A stretch of 64,000 bases of DNA from Acetobacter peroxydans (GTDB lineage Bacteria; Pseudomonadota; Alphaproteobacteria; Acetobacterales; Acetobacteraceae): the NCBI RefSeq assembly GCF_006539345.1, contig NZ_BJMV01000009.1, positions 62,001 through 126,000 of the forward strand, in the 5' to 3' direction. The translations under genes were made by a program, and so were the position numbers. The stretch's first letter is position 1. Each line of letters opens with the position of its first letter. The notes beneath the pieces were generated by a model. It had not been told where the DNA came from. It searched no databases and saw only the letters and a program-made list of their open reading frames with translations. This document shows, piece by piece, positions 28,779-39,081 of the stretch.

Positions 28779-29201
28779 AGTTCAGGCCGCTTTGATGGAG
28801 ATCAATGTAAATACCCACACAACCAGATGCCTCCGAAACGATCTACCCTGACCCCTTCTATAGCATGATCTTCAAACCGCACGAAGGCCGTCGGCTACAA
28901 CGAAGAAAACGCACGTTTTACAGCGTTTCTCTTGTTTTTCTCTTGGCAAAATATCGCGACCAGAAGCTTTCATATAAGCAGGAAGGGCCGTGGACACAAA
29001 ACATCTATAAGGTTCGATGCAAAGATCGCAAGAACGGCATTCAAAAAACTGCCTTTCCGCCCGTATCGTTATAGTCAGCTTCGGCCGGAACACCACACGC
29101 CAGACCATTTCTCTATGGAAATATCTTTGGCGGACGTGGCTGAACACCGCGTCAGACGCCCGCAAACATATCGCTATCGTTCCGAGCGGAGAAACTGCAT
29201 C
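28779..29201. other. Divergent intergenic region between lysR and the transporter operon
   Basis: 423 bp without a convincing gene. An open frame runs through it in frame with the binding-protein gene from 28932, but those 90 residues are basic, lack a signal peptide and look non-coding. The region must contain promoters for both directions and the LysR operator. I saw no strong palindrome. Confidence 0.5.
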
Positions 29202-30266
29202 ATGACCCGTTACCGTATCGGCCTGCCCCTTCTTGTCGCCTGCACGTTTCTCTCCGGCTGGGGCACTTCCGCCCGGGCCGAAACAGGCGCCCTGAATGTT
29301 CTGACATGGTGTGACCATGAAGACCCGGCACTGCTTGAACCGTTCGAGAAAGCTCACAACGTCAAGGTTCATTATAAGGACATTGACAGCACCGGAGCGG
29401 CTCTGGCCGTTATCCAGCAATCCCACCCCGGAGACTGGGACGTGCTGGTACTGGACGAAACCGATACCGGTCGACTGGCCGAAATGGGGCTGCTTGCGGC
29501 GCTTGATCCGGCAGACTTCCCCATGGCGGATCTGTTTGAGGGGGTGAACGATCCTGCGCTGAATGTCGTCAAGGGCAAGATGTATTCAGTGCCTGAAAAA
29601 TTCGGCTACAACACCGTCGCTTATGATACCGCCCATATCAAGGCATCGGCACTCAATGATATTCAGGCTCCATGGAGCCCTGAATACAAAGACCGGATTG
29701 CCATTCACGACTACTATGTGCCGATCATTGCCTATGTGGCGCAGGCGCTCGGCAAAGACCCCGAACACCTGACCGATGCAGACCTACCCGCCCTGCGCGA
29801 CAAGCTGGCCGCCCTGCGCCGTAACGCCGCCCTGGTTGGGGATATCACCACCTCACAGCAGGCACTGGCGACCGGGCAGGTCGATATTCTTGTCGGCGGC
29901 GGCGAATGGGTAACGGCGGGTATGCACAAGGATCGCCCCGATCTCGCCTATCTCGTGCCTGCTCAGGGGGGTATCCGCTGGCAGCAGGGGGTCGCGGTTT
30001 TCGCCTCATCCGGCCATAAAGATCTGGCTACGGCCTTTGCCAGATACATCCTCTCTCCCGAGGCGCAGGGTAAGCTGGCAACGTCAAGCTGTTACTGGGG
30101 TATGCCCGCCAATCGCAAGGCCATCCTGAACGACGCCGACAAGGCCATTCTGCAATGGGCGCAGCAACCTGCCTATATCGCCCGCACCGCCACTTATCCG
30201 CAGCTTACACCCGGCTTCGACAAGACGCTCCAGAAACTCTGGACTGAAGTCATGCAGAATGAATAA
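29202..30266 (+). CDS. Extracellular solute-binding protein, PotD-like
   Basis: 354 aa periplasmic binding protein. From ATG 29202 (GGAG about ten bases upstream) the N-terminus is a clear Sec signal peptide ending near ARA-ET, followed by LNVLTWCDHED, the typical start of PotD-like mature proteins. DTSTG-type and WDVLVLDET segments and SCYWGMPANR near the end also fit. The family binds spermidine, putrescine or related cations. It heads an operon with two permeases and an ATPase, overlapping the first permease by 8 bp. The adjacent ureohydrolase suggests agmatine or another guanidino compound as possible ligand; that is inference. Confidence 0.9.
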   Translation: MTRYRIGLPLLVACTFLSGWGTSARAETGALNVLTWCDHEDPALLEPFEKAHNVKVHYKDIDSTGAALAVIQQSHPGDWDVLVLDETDTGRLAEMGLLAALDPADFPMADLFEGVNDPALNVVKGKMYSVPEKFGYNTVAYDTAHIKASALNDIQAPWSPEYKDRIAIHDYYVPIIAYVAQALGKDPEHLTDADLPALRDKLAALRRNAALVGDITTSQQALATGQVDILVGGGEWVTAGMHKDRPDLAYLVPAQGGIRWQQGVAVFASSGHKDLATAFARYILSPEAQGKLATSSCYWGMPANRKAILNDADKAILQWAQQPAYIARTATYPQLTPGFDKTLQKLWTEVMQNE

Positions 30267-31119
30267 AATGCGTAGACCCTCACGACGGGAGAGCCTTCCG
30301 GGCCTCCTGTTCGCCTCTCCTGCCCTGTTGTGGCTCGTGGCGTTTTTTGCCGCGCCCCTGCTGGCCATGGTGGCCGTCAGCCTGCGCGACGGCACAACCG
30401 GGCAATATGGGATTGGCAACTTCGTTCAGGTCTTTACTGAAAAAGCCTATACGGATGCCCTTTTCAATTCCCTGACACTCACAGCCGTTGTCACACTGGC
30501 CAGTCTGGTGCTGGCCTATCCGCTGGCCTACTCCATAGCCTCCCTCCGTTCAGCCCGGATGCAGCGCCTTGCCCTGACCTTTGCCGTACTGCCGTTCTGG
30601 ACATCCTATGTGGTGCGGTCATACGCCTGGTTGCTGGTGCTTGCCCCTACAGGGCCGCTCAACTCGGTGCTGTTGGCAATCGGGCTGATCCATACGCCAC
30701 TTAGGCTGGCTTATAGTACCACCGCTACTGAAATCGGGTTTGTCCATTTTTTTATCATGCTTGATACGCTGACAATCTATGCCTCGCTTGTGCAGATCAA
30801 TCCGCGGCTGGCACTGGCCGCGCGCGATCTGGGGGCTAGCGCCCTGCGAACCTTCCTGAGTGTGACCCTGCCGCTGAGCTTACCCGGCATTGCCGTCGGG
30901 GCGTTCCTGACCATCGTTCTGTGTATCGGCGATTACGTTACCCCCCAGATTCTGGGCGGTATGCGCGCCATTGTACTGCCCCAGACCGTCATGATGCAGA
31001 TCCAGAAACATCTTGATCTCCCCATGGCCTCTGCCATGTCTCTGGTTCTCACGGTTGTCATGGCACTGGCCTATCTGACGCTTTACCGCTTTCTCAAGAC
31101 AGGGGAGCCCGGACGATGA
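30259..31119 (+). CDS. ABC transporter permease, PotB-like
   Basis: 286 aa inner-membrane permease with about six hydrophobic segments. The second cytoplasmic loop contains LAARDLGASALRTFLSVTLP, the EAA-type motif that contacts the ATPase (quoted as AARDLGAS...TLP). VLCIGDYVTPQILGG near the C-terminus is characteristic of PotB-type spermidine/putrescine permeases. The start overlaps the binding-protein stop by 8 bp, and its stop overlaps the next permease by 4 bp, so the operon is tightly coupled. Transport direction is import. Confidence 0.92.
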   Translation: MNKMRRPSRRESLPGLLFASPALLWLVAFFAAPLLAMVAVSLRDGTTGQYGIGNFVQVFTEKAYTDALFNSLTLTAVVTLASLVLAYPLAYSIASLRSARMQRLALTFAVLPFWTSYVVRSYAWLLVLAPTGPLNSVLLAIGLIHTPLRLAYSTTATEIGFVHFFIMLDTLTIYASLVQINPRLALAARDLGASALRTFLSVTLPLSLPGIAVGAFLTIVLCIGDYVTPQILGGMRAIVLPQTVMMQIQKHLDLPMASAMSLVLTVVMALAYLTLYRFLKTGEPGR

Positions 31120-31934
31120 ACACCAGCCAAAAACGCGGCGCAGGCGGGTGGAAGCAACTGGCCTGTAAAGGCCTTACAGCCGCCTACATGGCCGCCTGTT
31201 TCTGCTTCATCTTCGCGCCGGTTGCCGTTCTGGTGCTGTTTTCCTTTCAGGACGGCCGCTTGCCCGTGCCCCCTTTCCATGGCCCAACGCTACACTGGTA
31301 CGCGCAGGCTCTGGCCAATGACCGTCTGCTTTCGGCCATGGGGCACTCCTTTCTGGTCGGCGCCGGCTCGGCTTTCCTGTCGGTTGTACTGGGTTTTCTC
31401 GCAGCCTATGGCCTGGCGCGCTATCGCTTCCGGGGGCAGACGCTTGTACGCAGCATTCTGGTGCTGCCCATGGCTGTCTCTTACCTGATTGTGGGCATGG
31501 GGCTGCTGGTCATGGCCTCGTGGCTGAACATCGCCCCTTCGCTCTGGCTGGTGTGCATTTCTCATGTTGTCATCAACATGCCGCTGGCTTTTGCAATCTG
31601 TTCGGCCCAGTTCAACCCGGCACAGGTACGTATGGAAATGGCCGCTGGCGATCTCGGGGCCTCCCTGCCACGCGTACTGCTCCAGATTACCGTGCCGATG
31701 ATGGCCCCCGCCCTGAGTGCTGCCTTCATCCTCTGTTTCACCCTTTCATGGGATGAGTTTCTCACAGCCTTTCTGCTCAGTCGCTTTGACATTACCCTGC
31801 CGGTTGCCATCTGGGGCCTGTTACGGGGTGGGTTAAACCCGCAGACCAACGCGATTGGCTCCATGGTTTTCTTCGGTGCCGCCGCCCTTGCGCTGGGCGC
31901 GGAATATCTCATGTTCCGAAAAAAGAGTTCCTGA
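31116..31934 (+). CDS. ABC transporter permease, PotC-like
   Basis: 272 aa, the second channel subunit, with about six hydrophobic segments, VLVLFSFQDGR near the start and the EAA-type loop MAAGDLGASLPRVLLQITVP (in short: AAGDLGAS). FTLSWDEFLTAFLLS is the typical PotC C-terminal region. Its ATG overlaps the stop of the upstream permease (ATGA). The ATPase gene starts at the base right after its stop codon. Confidence 0.92.
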   Translation: MNTSQKRGAGGWKQLACKGLTAAYMAACFCFIFAPVAVLVLFSFQDGRLPVPPFHGPTLHWYAQALANDRLLSAMGHSFLVGAGSAFLSVVLGFLAAYGLARYRFRGQTLVRSILVLPMAVSYLIVGMGLLVMASWLNIAPSLWLVCISHVVINMPLAFAICSAQFNPAQVRMEMAAGDLGASLPRVLLQITVPMMAPALSAAFILCFTLSWDEFLTAFLLSRFDITLPVAIWGLLRGGLNPQTNAIGSMVFFGAAALALGAEYLMFRKKSS

Positions 31935-33074
31935 ATGACGGTTTTGCACCCCTCGTCCGCTTCCTCGGCCCATCTGGCGGTGGAAGCCGTTTCCAAGCAC
32001 TATCCGGGGCAGACCGCGCTGGAGACTGTCTCGCTGCATGTGGAGCGCGGCCGTTATGTTGTGCTGCTTGGCCCATCTGGCAGCGGCAAGACCACGCTGC
32101 TTTCCCTGATTGGTGGCTTTACAATGCCCAGTTCGGGCATCATCCGCATTGGTGGGCAGGACGTGACCGATCTGCCCCCCGCAAAGCGGCCGACGACCAC
32201 CGTCTTTCAGGATTACGCCCTGTTTCCGCACATGACGGTGGCGGCCAATATCGAATTCGGCCTGAAACTGCGCGGCCTGAAAGCAGACGCACGGAAAGCC
32301 CGCGTAGCAACCATGCTTGAACTGGTAGGACTGGGCCAGCACGGCGAACGCAGCATACAGGCCCTGTCTGGTGGCCAGCGCCAGCGTGTGGCACTGGCGC
32401 GCGCGCTGGCGGTGAAACCTGAAATCCTGCTGCTAGATGAACCGCTCGGCGCGCTTGATCTTGCCCTGCGCCGCCAGATGCAGGACGAACTGCACCGTAT
32501 CCAGCGCCAGATGAACCGGACATTCGTGCACGTAACCCATGATCAGGAGGAGGCCATGGCGCTGGCGGACCTGATTGTGGTCATGAGCCATGGACGGATT
32601 GAGGACATGGGACCACCACGGCGGGTCTATCTGCGTCCTGCAACACGTTTTGCCGCCACGTTCATGGGCGAAAGCACCCAGATCGAAGGACGCATCCACG
32701 GCCAGGATGGACAGAGTATCACGCTTGAAACCGAAATCGGCCTGCTGCGCGGCATGGCTGCTCCCTCTAGTGGTGCCATGACAGATAGCCCCGCCGACAC
32801 ACAGGGCCGGATATGGCGCACCGGGGATAAGGCTGTCGCCATCATACGGCCCGAAAATATCCGCACAGCCCCAGAAAGCGGGCAGGCAATGGGGCAGGCG
32901 CTGGTGTACGAAACCGTTTTCCAGGGCAACTACGTCAGGGTTTTCGCCCGTTCCGAAACCGGTCAGACTTTTGTGCTGCATAGCCCCGCAAGGGAAGTGC
33001 CCGCAAGCGGCAGTACCATAACCCCGCACGCCCTTATGGACGATATTACGATTGTACCGGCACAGGAAGACTGA
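31935..33074 (+). CDS. ABC transporter ATPase, PotA-like
   Basis: 379 aa nucleotide-binding subunit. Walker A GPSGSGKTT, signature LSGGQRQRVAL, Walker B ILLLDEPLGALD and the H-loop histidine in THDQEEAMA are intact. After about residue 240 comes a C-terminal TOBE-type regulatory domain containing VAIIRPENI. It powers the import of the compound bound by the PotD-like protein. The start codon follows the preceding stop without a gap. The metallo-beta-lactamase gene begins 34 bp downstream, on the same strand. Confidence 0.93.
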   Translation: MTVLHPSSASSAHLAVEAVSKHYPGQTALETVSLHVERGRYVVLLGPSGSGKTTLLSLIGGFTMPSSGIIRIGGQDVTDLPPAKRPTTTVFQDYALFPHMTVAANIEFGLKLRGLKADARKARVATMLELVGLGQHGERSIQALSGGQRQRVALARALAVKPEILLLDEPLGALDLALRRQMQDELHRIQRQMNRTFVHVTHDQEEAMALADLIVVMSHGRIEDMGPPRRVYLRPATRFAATFMGESTQIEGRIHGQDGQSITLETEIGLLRGMAAPSSGAMTDSPADTQGRIWRTGDKAVAIIRPENIRTAPESGQAMGQALVYETVFQGNYVRVFARSETGQTFVLHSPAREVPASGSTITPHALMDDITIVPAQED

Positions 33075-33108
33075 CTTTCCTGCCCGCCAACAGTGCCAGG
33101 AGGATACA

Positions 33109-33873
33109 ATGGCAGGCTTTATCGCCCATGACAGGTGGTATGAGACCATCCCCCATGCCAACGGCATAACGCTGATTCATGAGCCGTGGATCAAGCCTTT
33201 TTTCCGCTGCAATATGTGGCATGTCCGCGGGCGTGATTACGATCTGCTGTTCGATAGCGGGCTGGGGGTGGTGCCTCTGCGCCGGCATGTCAGTCTGCTG
33301 GCGGAACGGCCTGTTCTTTGCGTGGCCAGCCATGCCCATTTTGACCATATCGGCTGCCATCATGAGTTTGAATACTGCGCGATCCACGGGGCAGAAGCCC
33401 CGATCCTGCAAAACCCGGATGGCCAGCATACTCTGGCAGCACTCTACGCGAACGAAGACATGTTCGACGCCTGCCCGCAGGGATGGAACACGCAACAGTA
33501 CAGTGTTACCGGCGTCACCCCAACACGCCTGCTCAAACATAGCGATGTTATTGATCTGGGCAACCGGGCTTTTGAAGTCCTGCACACGCCCGGTCACTCA
33601 CCGGGAGGCATAGCCTTATGGGAAAGGGCAACAGGCACCCTGCTGTCAGGCGATGTCGTGTACGACGGCCCCTTGCTGGACGACACCTACCATTCCTGTG
33701 TGCCCGATTATGTCTCCACACTCGAACAACTAGAGAAAATGCCAGTCAGCATCGTGCATGGCGGGCATTTTCCCAGTTTCGGGGCGGTGCGTTTCCGCCA
33801 ACTGTGCGCGGAGTATATAGAAGGGCGGCGTAAGGCAGGCTGCCCTGTGGTTACAGCCCTCCCCGCTCGATAA
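33109..33873 (+). CDS. Metallo-beta-lactamase-fold hydrolase
   Basis: 254 aa from ATG 33109, fixed by CAGGAGG six bases upstream; a longer frame from 33052 would overlap the ATPase gene. The MBL metal motif is HAHFDH, followed by H in [10 protein letters not shown] in [10 protein letters not shown] and H in VHGGHFPSF, so a dinuclear metal site is complete. It is the last gene of the polyamine-type transporter operon and probably hydrolyses an ester, amide or lactam related to the imported compound. The substrate is unknown. Its 3' end overlaps the convergent ureG by 23 bp. Confidence 0.85.
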   Translation: MAGFIAHDRWYETIPHANGITLIHEPWIKPFFRCNMWHVRGRDYDLLFDSGLGVVPLRRHVSLLAERPVLCVASHAHFDHIGCHHEFEYCAIHGAEAPILQNPDGQHTLAALYANEDMFDACPQGWNTQQYSVTGVTPTRLLKHSDVIDLGNRAFEVLHTPGHSPGGIALWERATGTLLSGDVVYDGPLLDDTYHSCVPDYVSTLEQLEKMPVSIVHGGHFPSFGAVRFRQLCAEYIEGRRKAGCPVVTALPAR

Positions 33874-34465
33874 TAAAGCGGGCAATCGCCTCAACGCCCT
33901 CACCCGCGCGGATATTGGTAAAGACAAACGGGCGCTCGCCGCGCATACGACGGCTGTCACGATCCATCACCGCCAGATCCGCCCCGACATGCGGCGCAAG
34001 ATCAATCTTGTTGATCACCAGCAGATCACTGCGTGTAATGCCAGGACCGCCCTTGCGCGGGATTTTATCGCCCGCCGAAACATCAATGACGTAAATCGTC
34101 AGATCAGCCAGTTCCGGGCTGAAAGTGGCGGCCAGATTATCGCCCCCACTTTCGACCAGAATCAACTCAAGCCCGTCAAAACGCGCGGTCAGCTCAGCAA
34201 CGCCCGCCAGATTAATGCTGGCATCTTCACGAATGGCCGTATGGGGGCATCCGCCCGTTTCGATCCCCATAATCCGCTCAGATGGCAGGGAACCTGCTCG
34301 GGTCAGGAACTCGGCATCTTCATGGGTGTAGATATCATTGGTTATGGCCGCGATATTATAGTCCGTGCGGAAATAACGACACAGCGCATCCATAAGTGCT
34401 GTCTTGCCCGTGCCGACCGGCCCTCCAATACCCACGCGCAGCGGGCCGTATTTTGCTTTTGTCAT
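33851..34465 (-). CDS. ureG: Urease accessory GTPase UreG
   Basis: 204 aa SIMIBI-class GTPase that drives nickel delivery to urease. The P-loop GPVGTGKT, the ESGGDN motif, the CPH nickel-binding motif in [10 protein letters not shown] and the [12 protein letters not shown] guanine-specificity region are visible. Length matches the family. Its ATG overlaps the ureF stop by 4 bp, and it is the last gene of the minus-strand ureDABCEFG operon. No dedicated nickel transporter is in the window. Confidence 0.97.
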   Translation of the reverse strand: MTKAKYGPLRVGIGGPVGTGKTALMDALCRYFRTDYNIAAITNDIYTHEDAEFLTRAGSLPSERIMGIETGGCPHTAIREDASINLAGVAELTARFDGLELILVESGGDNLAATFSPELADLTIYVIDVSAGDKIPRKGGPGITRSDLLVINKIDLAPHVGADLAVMDRDSRRMRGERPFVFTNIRAGEGVEAIARFIIERGGL

Positions 34466-35181
34466 GTTCTGAAAAGCCTCGTTTCCTGTGTTTCGTGGTG
34501 CATAGCCGCCAGATCCGAGCGGAAACAGGCCGTACCCACATCATCCAGCCCACACTGCTCCGTCTGCCTTACAGCCTCCAGTATGGCGGGCTCCAACATT
34601 GCCTGCGCGCGCAGGCCATCCGTCTGGCCTAGCGGCACAAGCCGCACAGCCGCAGACACCATAGCCGCAACCGCCATATGCCCCCCAGCCAGCACCGCCT
34701 GTCGCTCCTGCGCGCCTCCCCGGCGAAAAACAGCCCCCTGCGCAACAGGCAGCGGCCAGCGCACCGTAGTCCCGCGCTCTTGTGCAAGACTGTCATCCCA
34801 GACGGAGGCCGCCTTGAGAAAAGCCTCGCCCTGATAAACCGTTTCCTCATAACGCTCACGCGAGGAAGCGCAGGCGCCGGCATAGGCAGCAATTTCTTCC
34901 AGTTTGCGGATATCCTCCCCCGCCTGCCAGGCATGGCGGATAAAAATCATGTCCGCCCGCAGGCTGCCATGTGCAAGCAGGGCGCTCATCCAGTCCACAA
35001 GGCTGTCGAGTGCGATGATATCACCGGCCTCCACGGCCCATTCCAACGCGTGGCTGTAAGCAAAACCACCTGTTGGAAACGCCGGAGAAACCCACGAAAG
35101 CAGGCGCAGGAAATCCTGCCCCGGCCCTTCTACCCTGCCTGTGCCCTGTGTACGCGGGTCAGAGGCCGCCTCAGTGCCCAT
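34462..35181 (-). CDS. ureF: Urease accessory protein UreF
   Basis: About 239 aa helical protein that forms the activation complex with UreD(H) and UreG. Family landmarks are [24 protein letters not shown] (quoted as [12 protein letters not shown]), the middle QGEAFLKA segment and the conserved C-terminal region. Several in-frame starts exist (35223, 35187, 35181) and none has a strong SD. The two nearest the ureE stop overlap it by 11-17 bp, the usual coupling in urease operons. I chose 35181, but the N-terminal 2-15 residues are uncertain. Confidence 0.93.
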   Translation of the reverse strand: MGTEAASDPRTQGTGRVEGPGQDFLRLLSWVSPAFPTGGFAYSHALEWAVEAGDIIALDSLVDWMSALLAHGSLRADMIFIRHAWQAGEDIRKLEEIAAYAGACASSRERYEETVYQGEAFLKAASVWDDSLAQERGTTVRWPLPVAQGAVFRRGGAQERQAVLAGGHMAVAAMVSAAVRLVPLGQTDGLRAQAMLEPAILEAVRQTEQCGLDDVGTACFRSDLAAMHHETQETRLFRT

Positions 35182-35626
35182 GGTCATGAGCACGCGCCGC
35201 ATAGGCGCCACCTTCAGGGTCAAACGCTGCTTCTATCCGATGGACATGCGCTCCCAACCCCCGCAGCATTTCAGCAATGACATGGTCCTCGCGCAGGAGA
35301 ACACGTCCCGCCTCGATCGCTGCGGGCAAATGGCGGTTTCCGATATGCCAGGCCAGTTGCAACAGATGCAGTGGTGTATGGGCCGTCACTTCCATCAACT
35401 GCTCGGGCAGCGCATGGACGCGTACGGTTCGTCCATCATCCAGCTTCAGGCCGTCCCCTTCCCGCAGCAGGCGCGGATGCTCAAGTTCCAGCATGACGCT
35501 CTCGCCTGACTGTAGCGTAAGGCTCGCACGCCGACGATGCCGCCCCTCATAATCCGCAGTAAAATGCTCCGCCGCCTCTGCCGTGTTCCAGCTTCCAGCC
35601 GCCAGAATATCTACAATATGGCGCAT
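35171..35626 (-). CDS. ureE: Urease accessory protein UreE
   Basis: 151 aa nickel metallochaperone. The N-terminal domain binds protein and the C-terminal metal domain includes GAHVHRIEAAFDPEGGAY (in short: GAHVHRIEAAFDPEGGAY, 18 residues), with a histidine that ligates nickel. The C-terminal tail has just a few histidines (AHDHGH), far shorter than the His-rich tail of Klebsiella UreE, so nickel storage is probably limited. Its start overlaps the ureC stop by one base (TGATG). Confidence 0.94.
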   Translation of the reverse strand: MRHIVDILAAGSWNTAEAAEHFTADYEGRHRRRASLTLQSGESVMLELEHPRLLREGDGLKLDDGRTVRVHALPEQLMEVTAHTPLHLLQLAWHIGNRHLPAAIEAGRVLLREDHVIAEMLRGLGAHVHRIEAAFDPEGGAYAARAHDHGH

Positions 35627-37332
35627 CAGAACAGGAAATACCTCTGGGCCATGGGCAGCACGTCTGCGGCCTCACAGGTTAGCAGAACGCCATCGGCGCG
35701 GACTTCATAGGTTTCGGAATCCACTTCGATATGTGGCGTGGCGCTGTTGTGGATCATGCTACGCTTACCAATGCCCCCGCGTGTATTGCACACCGCCGAC
35801 AACGGCCTGCGCAGCCCCAGCGCGCGGGCAATGTTGTTTTCCAGAGCGGCCTTGGAAACAAAGGTCAGGCTCGTATGCAGCCGCGCCCCACCGTAGGCCC
35901 CGAACATCCTGCGCCCGTAAACTGGCTGCGGCGTGGGAATGGAGGCATTGGGATCGCCCATCATGGCATAGGCAATGGCTCCGCCCTTGATGACAAGATC
36001 AGGTTTGACGCCAAAGAAGGCCGGTGTCCACAGAACCAGATCGGCCAGCTTGCCCGCCTCGACCGACCCCACCTCATGCGACAGGCCATGAGCTATCGCC
36101 GGGTTGATCGTATATTTGGCAATGTAGCGCTTGACGCGGTTATTATCCGCATTGCCGTCTCCTGCCAGAGCCCCGCGCTGCACTTTCATTTTGTGGGCTG
36201 TCTGCCACGTGCGCAGGGGCACTTCCCCCACGCGGCCCATGGCCTGACTGTCGGAAGACATCATCGACAGTGCGCCCATGTCATGAAAAATATCTTCTGC
36301 CGCGATGGTTTCTCGCCTGATACGGCTTTCTGCAAAGGCAATATCCTCCGGCACCCGGGCGTCCAGATGGTGACAGACCATCAGCATGTCCAGATGTTCA
36401 TCGAGTGTATTGCGCGTGTAAGGCCGTGTCGGGTTGGTGGAAGACGGCAGCACGTTCGGCAGCCCCGCTACGCGGATAATATCGGGCGCGTGTCCACCAC
36501 CCGCTCCTTCGGTATGGAACGCGTGAATGGTACGCCCTTCAAACGCGGCGATAGTATCCTCCACAAAGCCGCTTTCATTGAGCGTATCGGTATGGATCAT
36601 GACCTGCACATCCATACGATCGGCCACATCAAGGCAGCAGTTGATGGCAGCGGGGGTTGAGCCCCAGTCCTCATGCAGTTTCAGGCATGATGCCCCGGCC
36701 CTTACCATTTCCTCCAGCGCCTCGGGGCGGGAGGCATTGCCCTTGCCCGCGAAGGCCAGATTGACCGGAAAATCTTCCGCAGCCTGAATCATGCGCGACA
36801 GATGCCACGGACCGGGTGTGCAGGTTGTCGCCGCCGTGCCAGTGGCCGGCCCCGTGCCGCCCCCTATCATGGTGGTCATACCAGAGGCCAGCGCCTCTTC
36901 AATCTGCTGCGGGCAGATGAAATGGATATGACTATCCACCCCGCCTGCGGTCAGGATCTTGCCTTCCCCCGCGATAATTTCCGTTCCCGGACCCACGATG
37001 ATATCGACGCCGGGCTGGATGTCGGGATTACCCGCCTTGCCAATCGCGGCAATCCGGCCATCACGCAGGGCCACGTCCGCTTTGACAATACCCCAGTAAT
37101 CAATGATCAGGGCATTGGTAATAACCGTATCCGCCGCCCCTTCGGCGCGCGAAACCTGCGACTGCCCCATGCCGTCACGGATGGTCTTGCCGCCACCAAA
37201 GCGCACTTCCTCACCGTAGATGGTGTAATCCTTTTCCACCTCTACCAGCAGGGCGGTATCCGCCAGCCGTACCCGGTCGCCCATGGTAGGGCCAAACTGG
37301 GCGGCGTATTCGAAACGTGAAAGCCTCGTCAT
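35626..37332 (-). CDS. ureC: Urease alpha subunit
   Basis: 568 aa catalytic subunit that hydrolyses urea to ammonia and carbamate at a dinickel centre. The nickel ligands and bridging lysine are intact: HIHFICPQQ, the carbamylated lysine in [32 protein letters not shown], and the flap histidine in MVCHHLD. The C-terminus ends in YFLF as in most ureases. It overlaps ureB by 4 bp and ureE by 1 bp. Separate ureA, ureB and ureC indicate the usual bacterial three-subunit layout. Confidence 0.98.
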   Translation of the reverse strand: MTRLSRFEYAAQFGPTMGDRVRLADTALLVEVEKDYTIYGEEVRFGGGKTIRDGMGQSQVSRAEGAADTVITNALIIDYWGIVKADVALRDGRIAAIGKAGNPDIQPGVDIIVGPGTEIIAGEGKILTAGGVDSHIHFICPQQIEEALASGMTTMIGGGTGPATGTAATTCTPGPWHLSRMIQAAEDFPVNLAFAGKGNASRPEALEEMVRAGASCLKLHEDWGSTPAAINCCLDVADRMDVQVMIHTDTLNESGFVEDTIAAFEGRTIHAFHTEGAGGGHAPDIIRVAGLPNVLPSSTNPTRPYTRNTLDEHLDMLMVCHHLDARVPEDIAFAESRIRRETIAAEDIFHDMGALSMMSSDSQAMGRVGEVPLRTWQTAHKMKVQRGALAGDGNADNNRVKRYIAKYTINPAIAHGLSHEVGSVEAGKLADLVLWTPAFFGVKPDLVIKGGAIAYAMMGDPNASIPTPQPVYGRRMFGAYGGARLHTSLTFVSKAALENNIARALGLRRPLSAVCNTRGGIGKRSMIHNSATPHIEVDSETYEVRADGVLLTCEAADVLPMAQRYFLF

Positions 37333-37673
37333 GACCCCAGCCTCCCCATGACTTCTCCACGAAACCCGATAACCCGCCGCTTGCCACGCAACGGCACAAG
37401 CGTAACCTCGCGCTCCTGCCCTGGCTCGAAGCGCAGGGCACCGCCGGACGGAACATCCAGCCTCCAGCCCCGCGTGCGCAGGCGGTCGAATACCAGCGCG
37501 GGGTTAACCTCCGCAAAGTGGTAATGACTACCAACCTGCACGGGCCTGTCCCCCGTGTTGGTTACGGAAACCACCATACGCGGCTGCCCCTCATTGAGGG
37601 CGATATCGCCTTCAGCAACAAGAAACTCCCCCGGCACGGCACCGGGAGGCAGCGGATCATCGTATCGGGTCAT
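37329..37673 (-). CDS. ureB: Urease beta subunit
   Basis: 114 aa structural subunit. The conserved [16 protein letters not shown] segment and [14 protein letters not shown] define UreB. The first 12 residues before PGE are slightly longer than in many relatives, so the true start could be an internal codon, but this ATG overlaps ureA by 17 bp in the usual tight coupling. It associates with UreA and UreC in the urease trimer. Confidence 0.96.
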   Translation of the reverse strand: MTRYDDPLPPGAVPGEFLVAEGDIALNEGQPRMVVSVTNTGDRPVQVGSHYHFAEVNPALVFDRLRTRGWRLDVPSGGALRFEPGQEREVTLVPLRGKRRVIGFRGEVMGRLGS

Positions 37674-37959
37674 GGACTGTCACCAGTTTTGTGCCATCGG
37701 GAAAAGTCGCTTCCACCTGAACATCATGGATCATTTCCGGTACACCGCGCATGACCTGCTCTCGCGTCAGAACATGACCACCGCTTTCCATCAGTTCGGC
37801 AACGCTACGGCCGTCCCGCGCGCCCTCCACCACATGATCCGTGATCAGGGCCACAGCCTCGGGGTAGTTCAGCAGAACCCCCCGTTCCAGCCTGCGCTGC
37901 GCCACCATGGCGGCCATGGCGACAAGCAGCTTGTCTTTCTCGCGCGGAAGCAGATTCAT
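37657..37959 (-). CDS. ureA: Urease gamma subunit
   Basis: 100 aa, the standard length. It opens [19 protein letters not shown] and contains [19 protein letters not shown] and [11 protein letters not shown], all diagnostic of UreA. It lies 35 bp after ureD and overlaps ureB. The subunit helps to build the urease hexamer-of-trimers. Confidence 0.97.
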   Translation of the reverse strand: MNLLPREKDKLLVAMAAMVAQRRLERGVLLNYPEAVALITDHVVEGARDGRSVAELMESGGHVLTREQVMRGVPEMIHDVQVEATFPDGTKLVTVHDPIR

Positions 37960-37994
37960 CCTCGTGTCCGGTCCTTGTTCCCTGATGAAATGAT

Positions 37995-38816
37995 CTATGT
38001 GCGCCAGGTGACGGGCGCAGCCTTTTCGGCACGCAGATACGCCACAAGGCTGTGAAAAGCCTGTTCAAGCCGCCAGCCATTCCGCGCAAGCCCGCGAACC
38101 ACCAACATGCCGTTCCAGGCCGAAGCCGCCAGATCAACCTCGTCGCTACGCCCACACAGGGAGCGTATGGCGGCAAGCTGCTCCTCTGCTCCGGCCGCCA
38201 CCCACACCAGGGTCGCCACCGCCATCTGCCCGGCCGCTACTGCGGCCCGCCCAAAAAACGCGGCCATGTTCTCACCCTCCAGTGCCAGTCTGTCTTCCAG
38301 CACCGGTCGGCCATCCCGCCTGATCGACAGGGTGTCGCGCACACTCAGCCGCCTGAGCACCTCGCCAGAGGCCGCTCGTCCGAAAATCCGGTTTTCAAGG
38401 TAGAGAAAACGCGAAGAGGCCCTCATTTCCACACACATCCGCCGTTCAAGGTGGCTGTGATCAAAAAAGATGGTGCCGTGGGGCAGCCATTCCAGCGTGG
38501 CATCAGGCCCGATCTCGCACGTTACATTAACCTGCGCCGCCTGGTCCCCCGGTCTGGCGCGGTAGATACGTTCTGCGGCCTGGGAGGTCACGACAAGCTC
38601 AGTCCCTTCCCCGCACTGGATATGCCCCTCAATCCGGTCTCCCGCGACGATCCCGCCGGAGATATTGACCGTAACCGCTTCCAGCCCCGTGCGAGCGACG
38701 CGAGGGAACAGCAGCCGACAGCATCCACCCTGCGCCAGATCCGCGCAGCGGGTCCGGCCTTCCCTGTGCTGGACGGTCAGGCCGAAGCGGCCGTGCGCGC
38801 GCTGGAGGCTACTCAC
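37995..38816 (-). CDS. ureD: Urease accessory protein UreD (UreH)
   Basis: 273 aa scaffold that binds apo-urease and recruits UreF and UreG for nickel insertion. Family motifs such as [28 protein letters not shown] and [11 protein letters not shown] are clear. The start is GTG at 38816 with GGGGAAAG just upstream. It is the first gene of ureDABCEFG, so promoter and nitrogen control should lie in 38817-39081. That 265-bp gap is shared with the divergent dctA-like gene; I recognised no NtrC or sigma-54 site there. Confidence 0.94.
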   Translation of the reverse strand: MSSLQRAHGRFGLTVQHREGRTRCADLAQGGCCRLLFPRVARTGLEAVTVNISGGIVAGDRIEGHIQCGEGTELVVTSQAAERIYRARPGDQAAQVNVTCEIGPDATLEWLPHGTIFFDHSHLERRMCVEMRASSRFLYLENRIFGRAASGEVLRRLSVRDTLSIRRDGRPVLEDRLALEGENMAAFFGRAAVAAGQMAVATLVWVAAGAEEQLAAIRSLCGRSDEVDLAASAWNGMLVVRGLARNGWRLEQAFHSLVAYLRAEKAAPVTWRT

Positions 38817-39081
38817 CAGTCTTTCCCCGATCCCCTGCCATCTGTTGCCACAATGCGATTATGACGATGGCGCAAAAAACAGGCCGGTTCAATCCCCCTC
38901 CCGGTATCACACGTCCGTAGAATTACGTATGCCATAGGCGCGATTAAGGCCTCTCGCCTCTTTCCAAAAAGGCTGAATACAGGGTAACGTGCCGACCATC
39001 TGGGCACGATTTCCACTATCATCAAGGAAACTCCAGAAGCACAGACGTCACTAAAAAAACAAGAATAGAAAGAGTAGCAGA

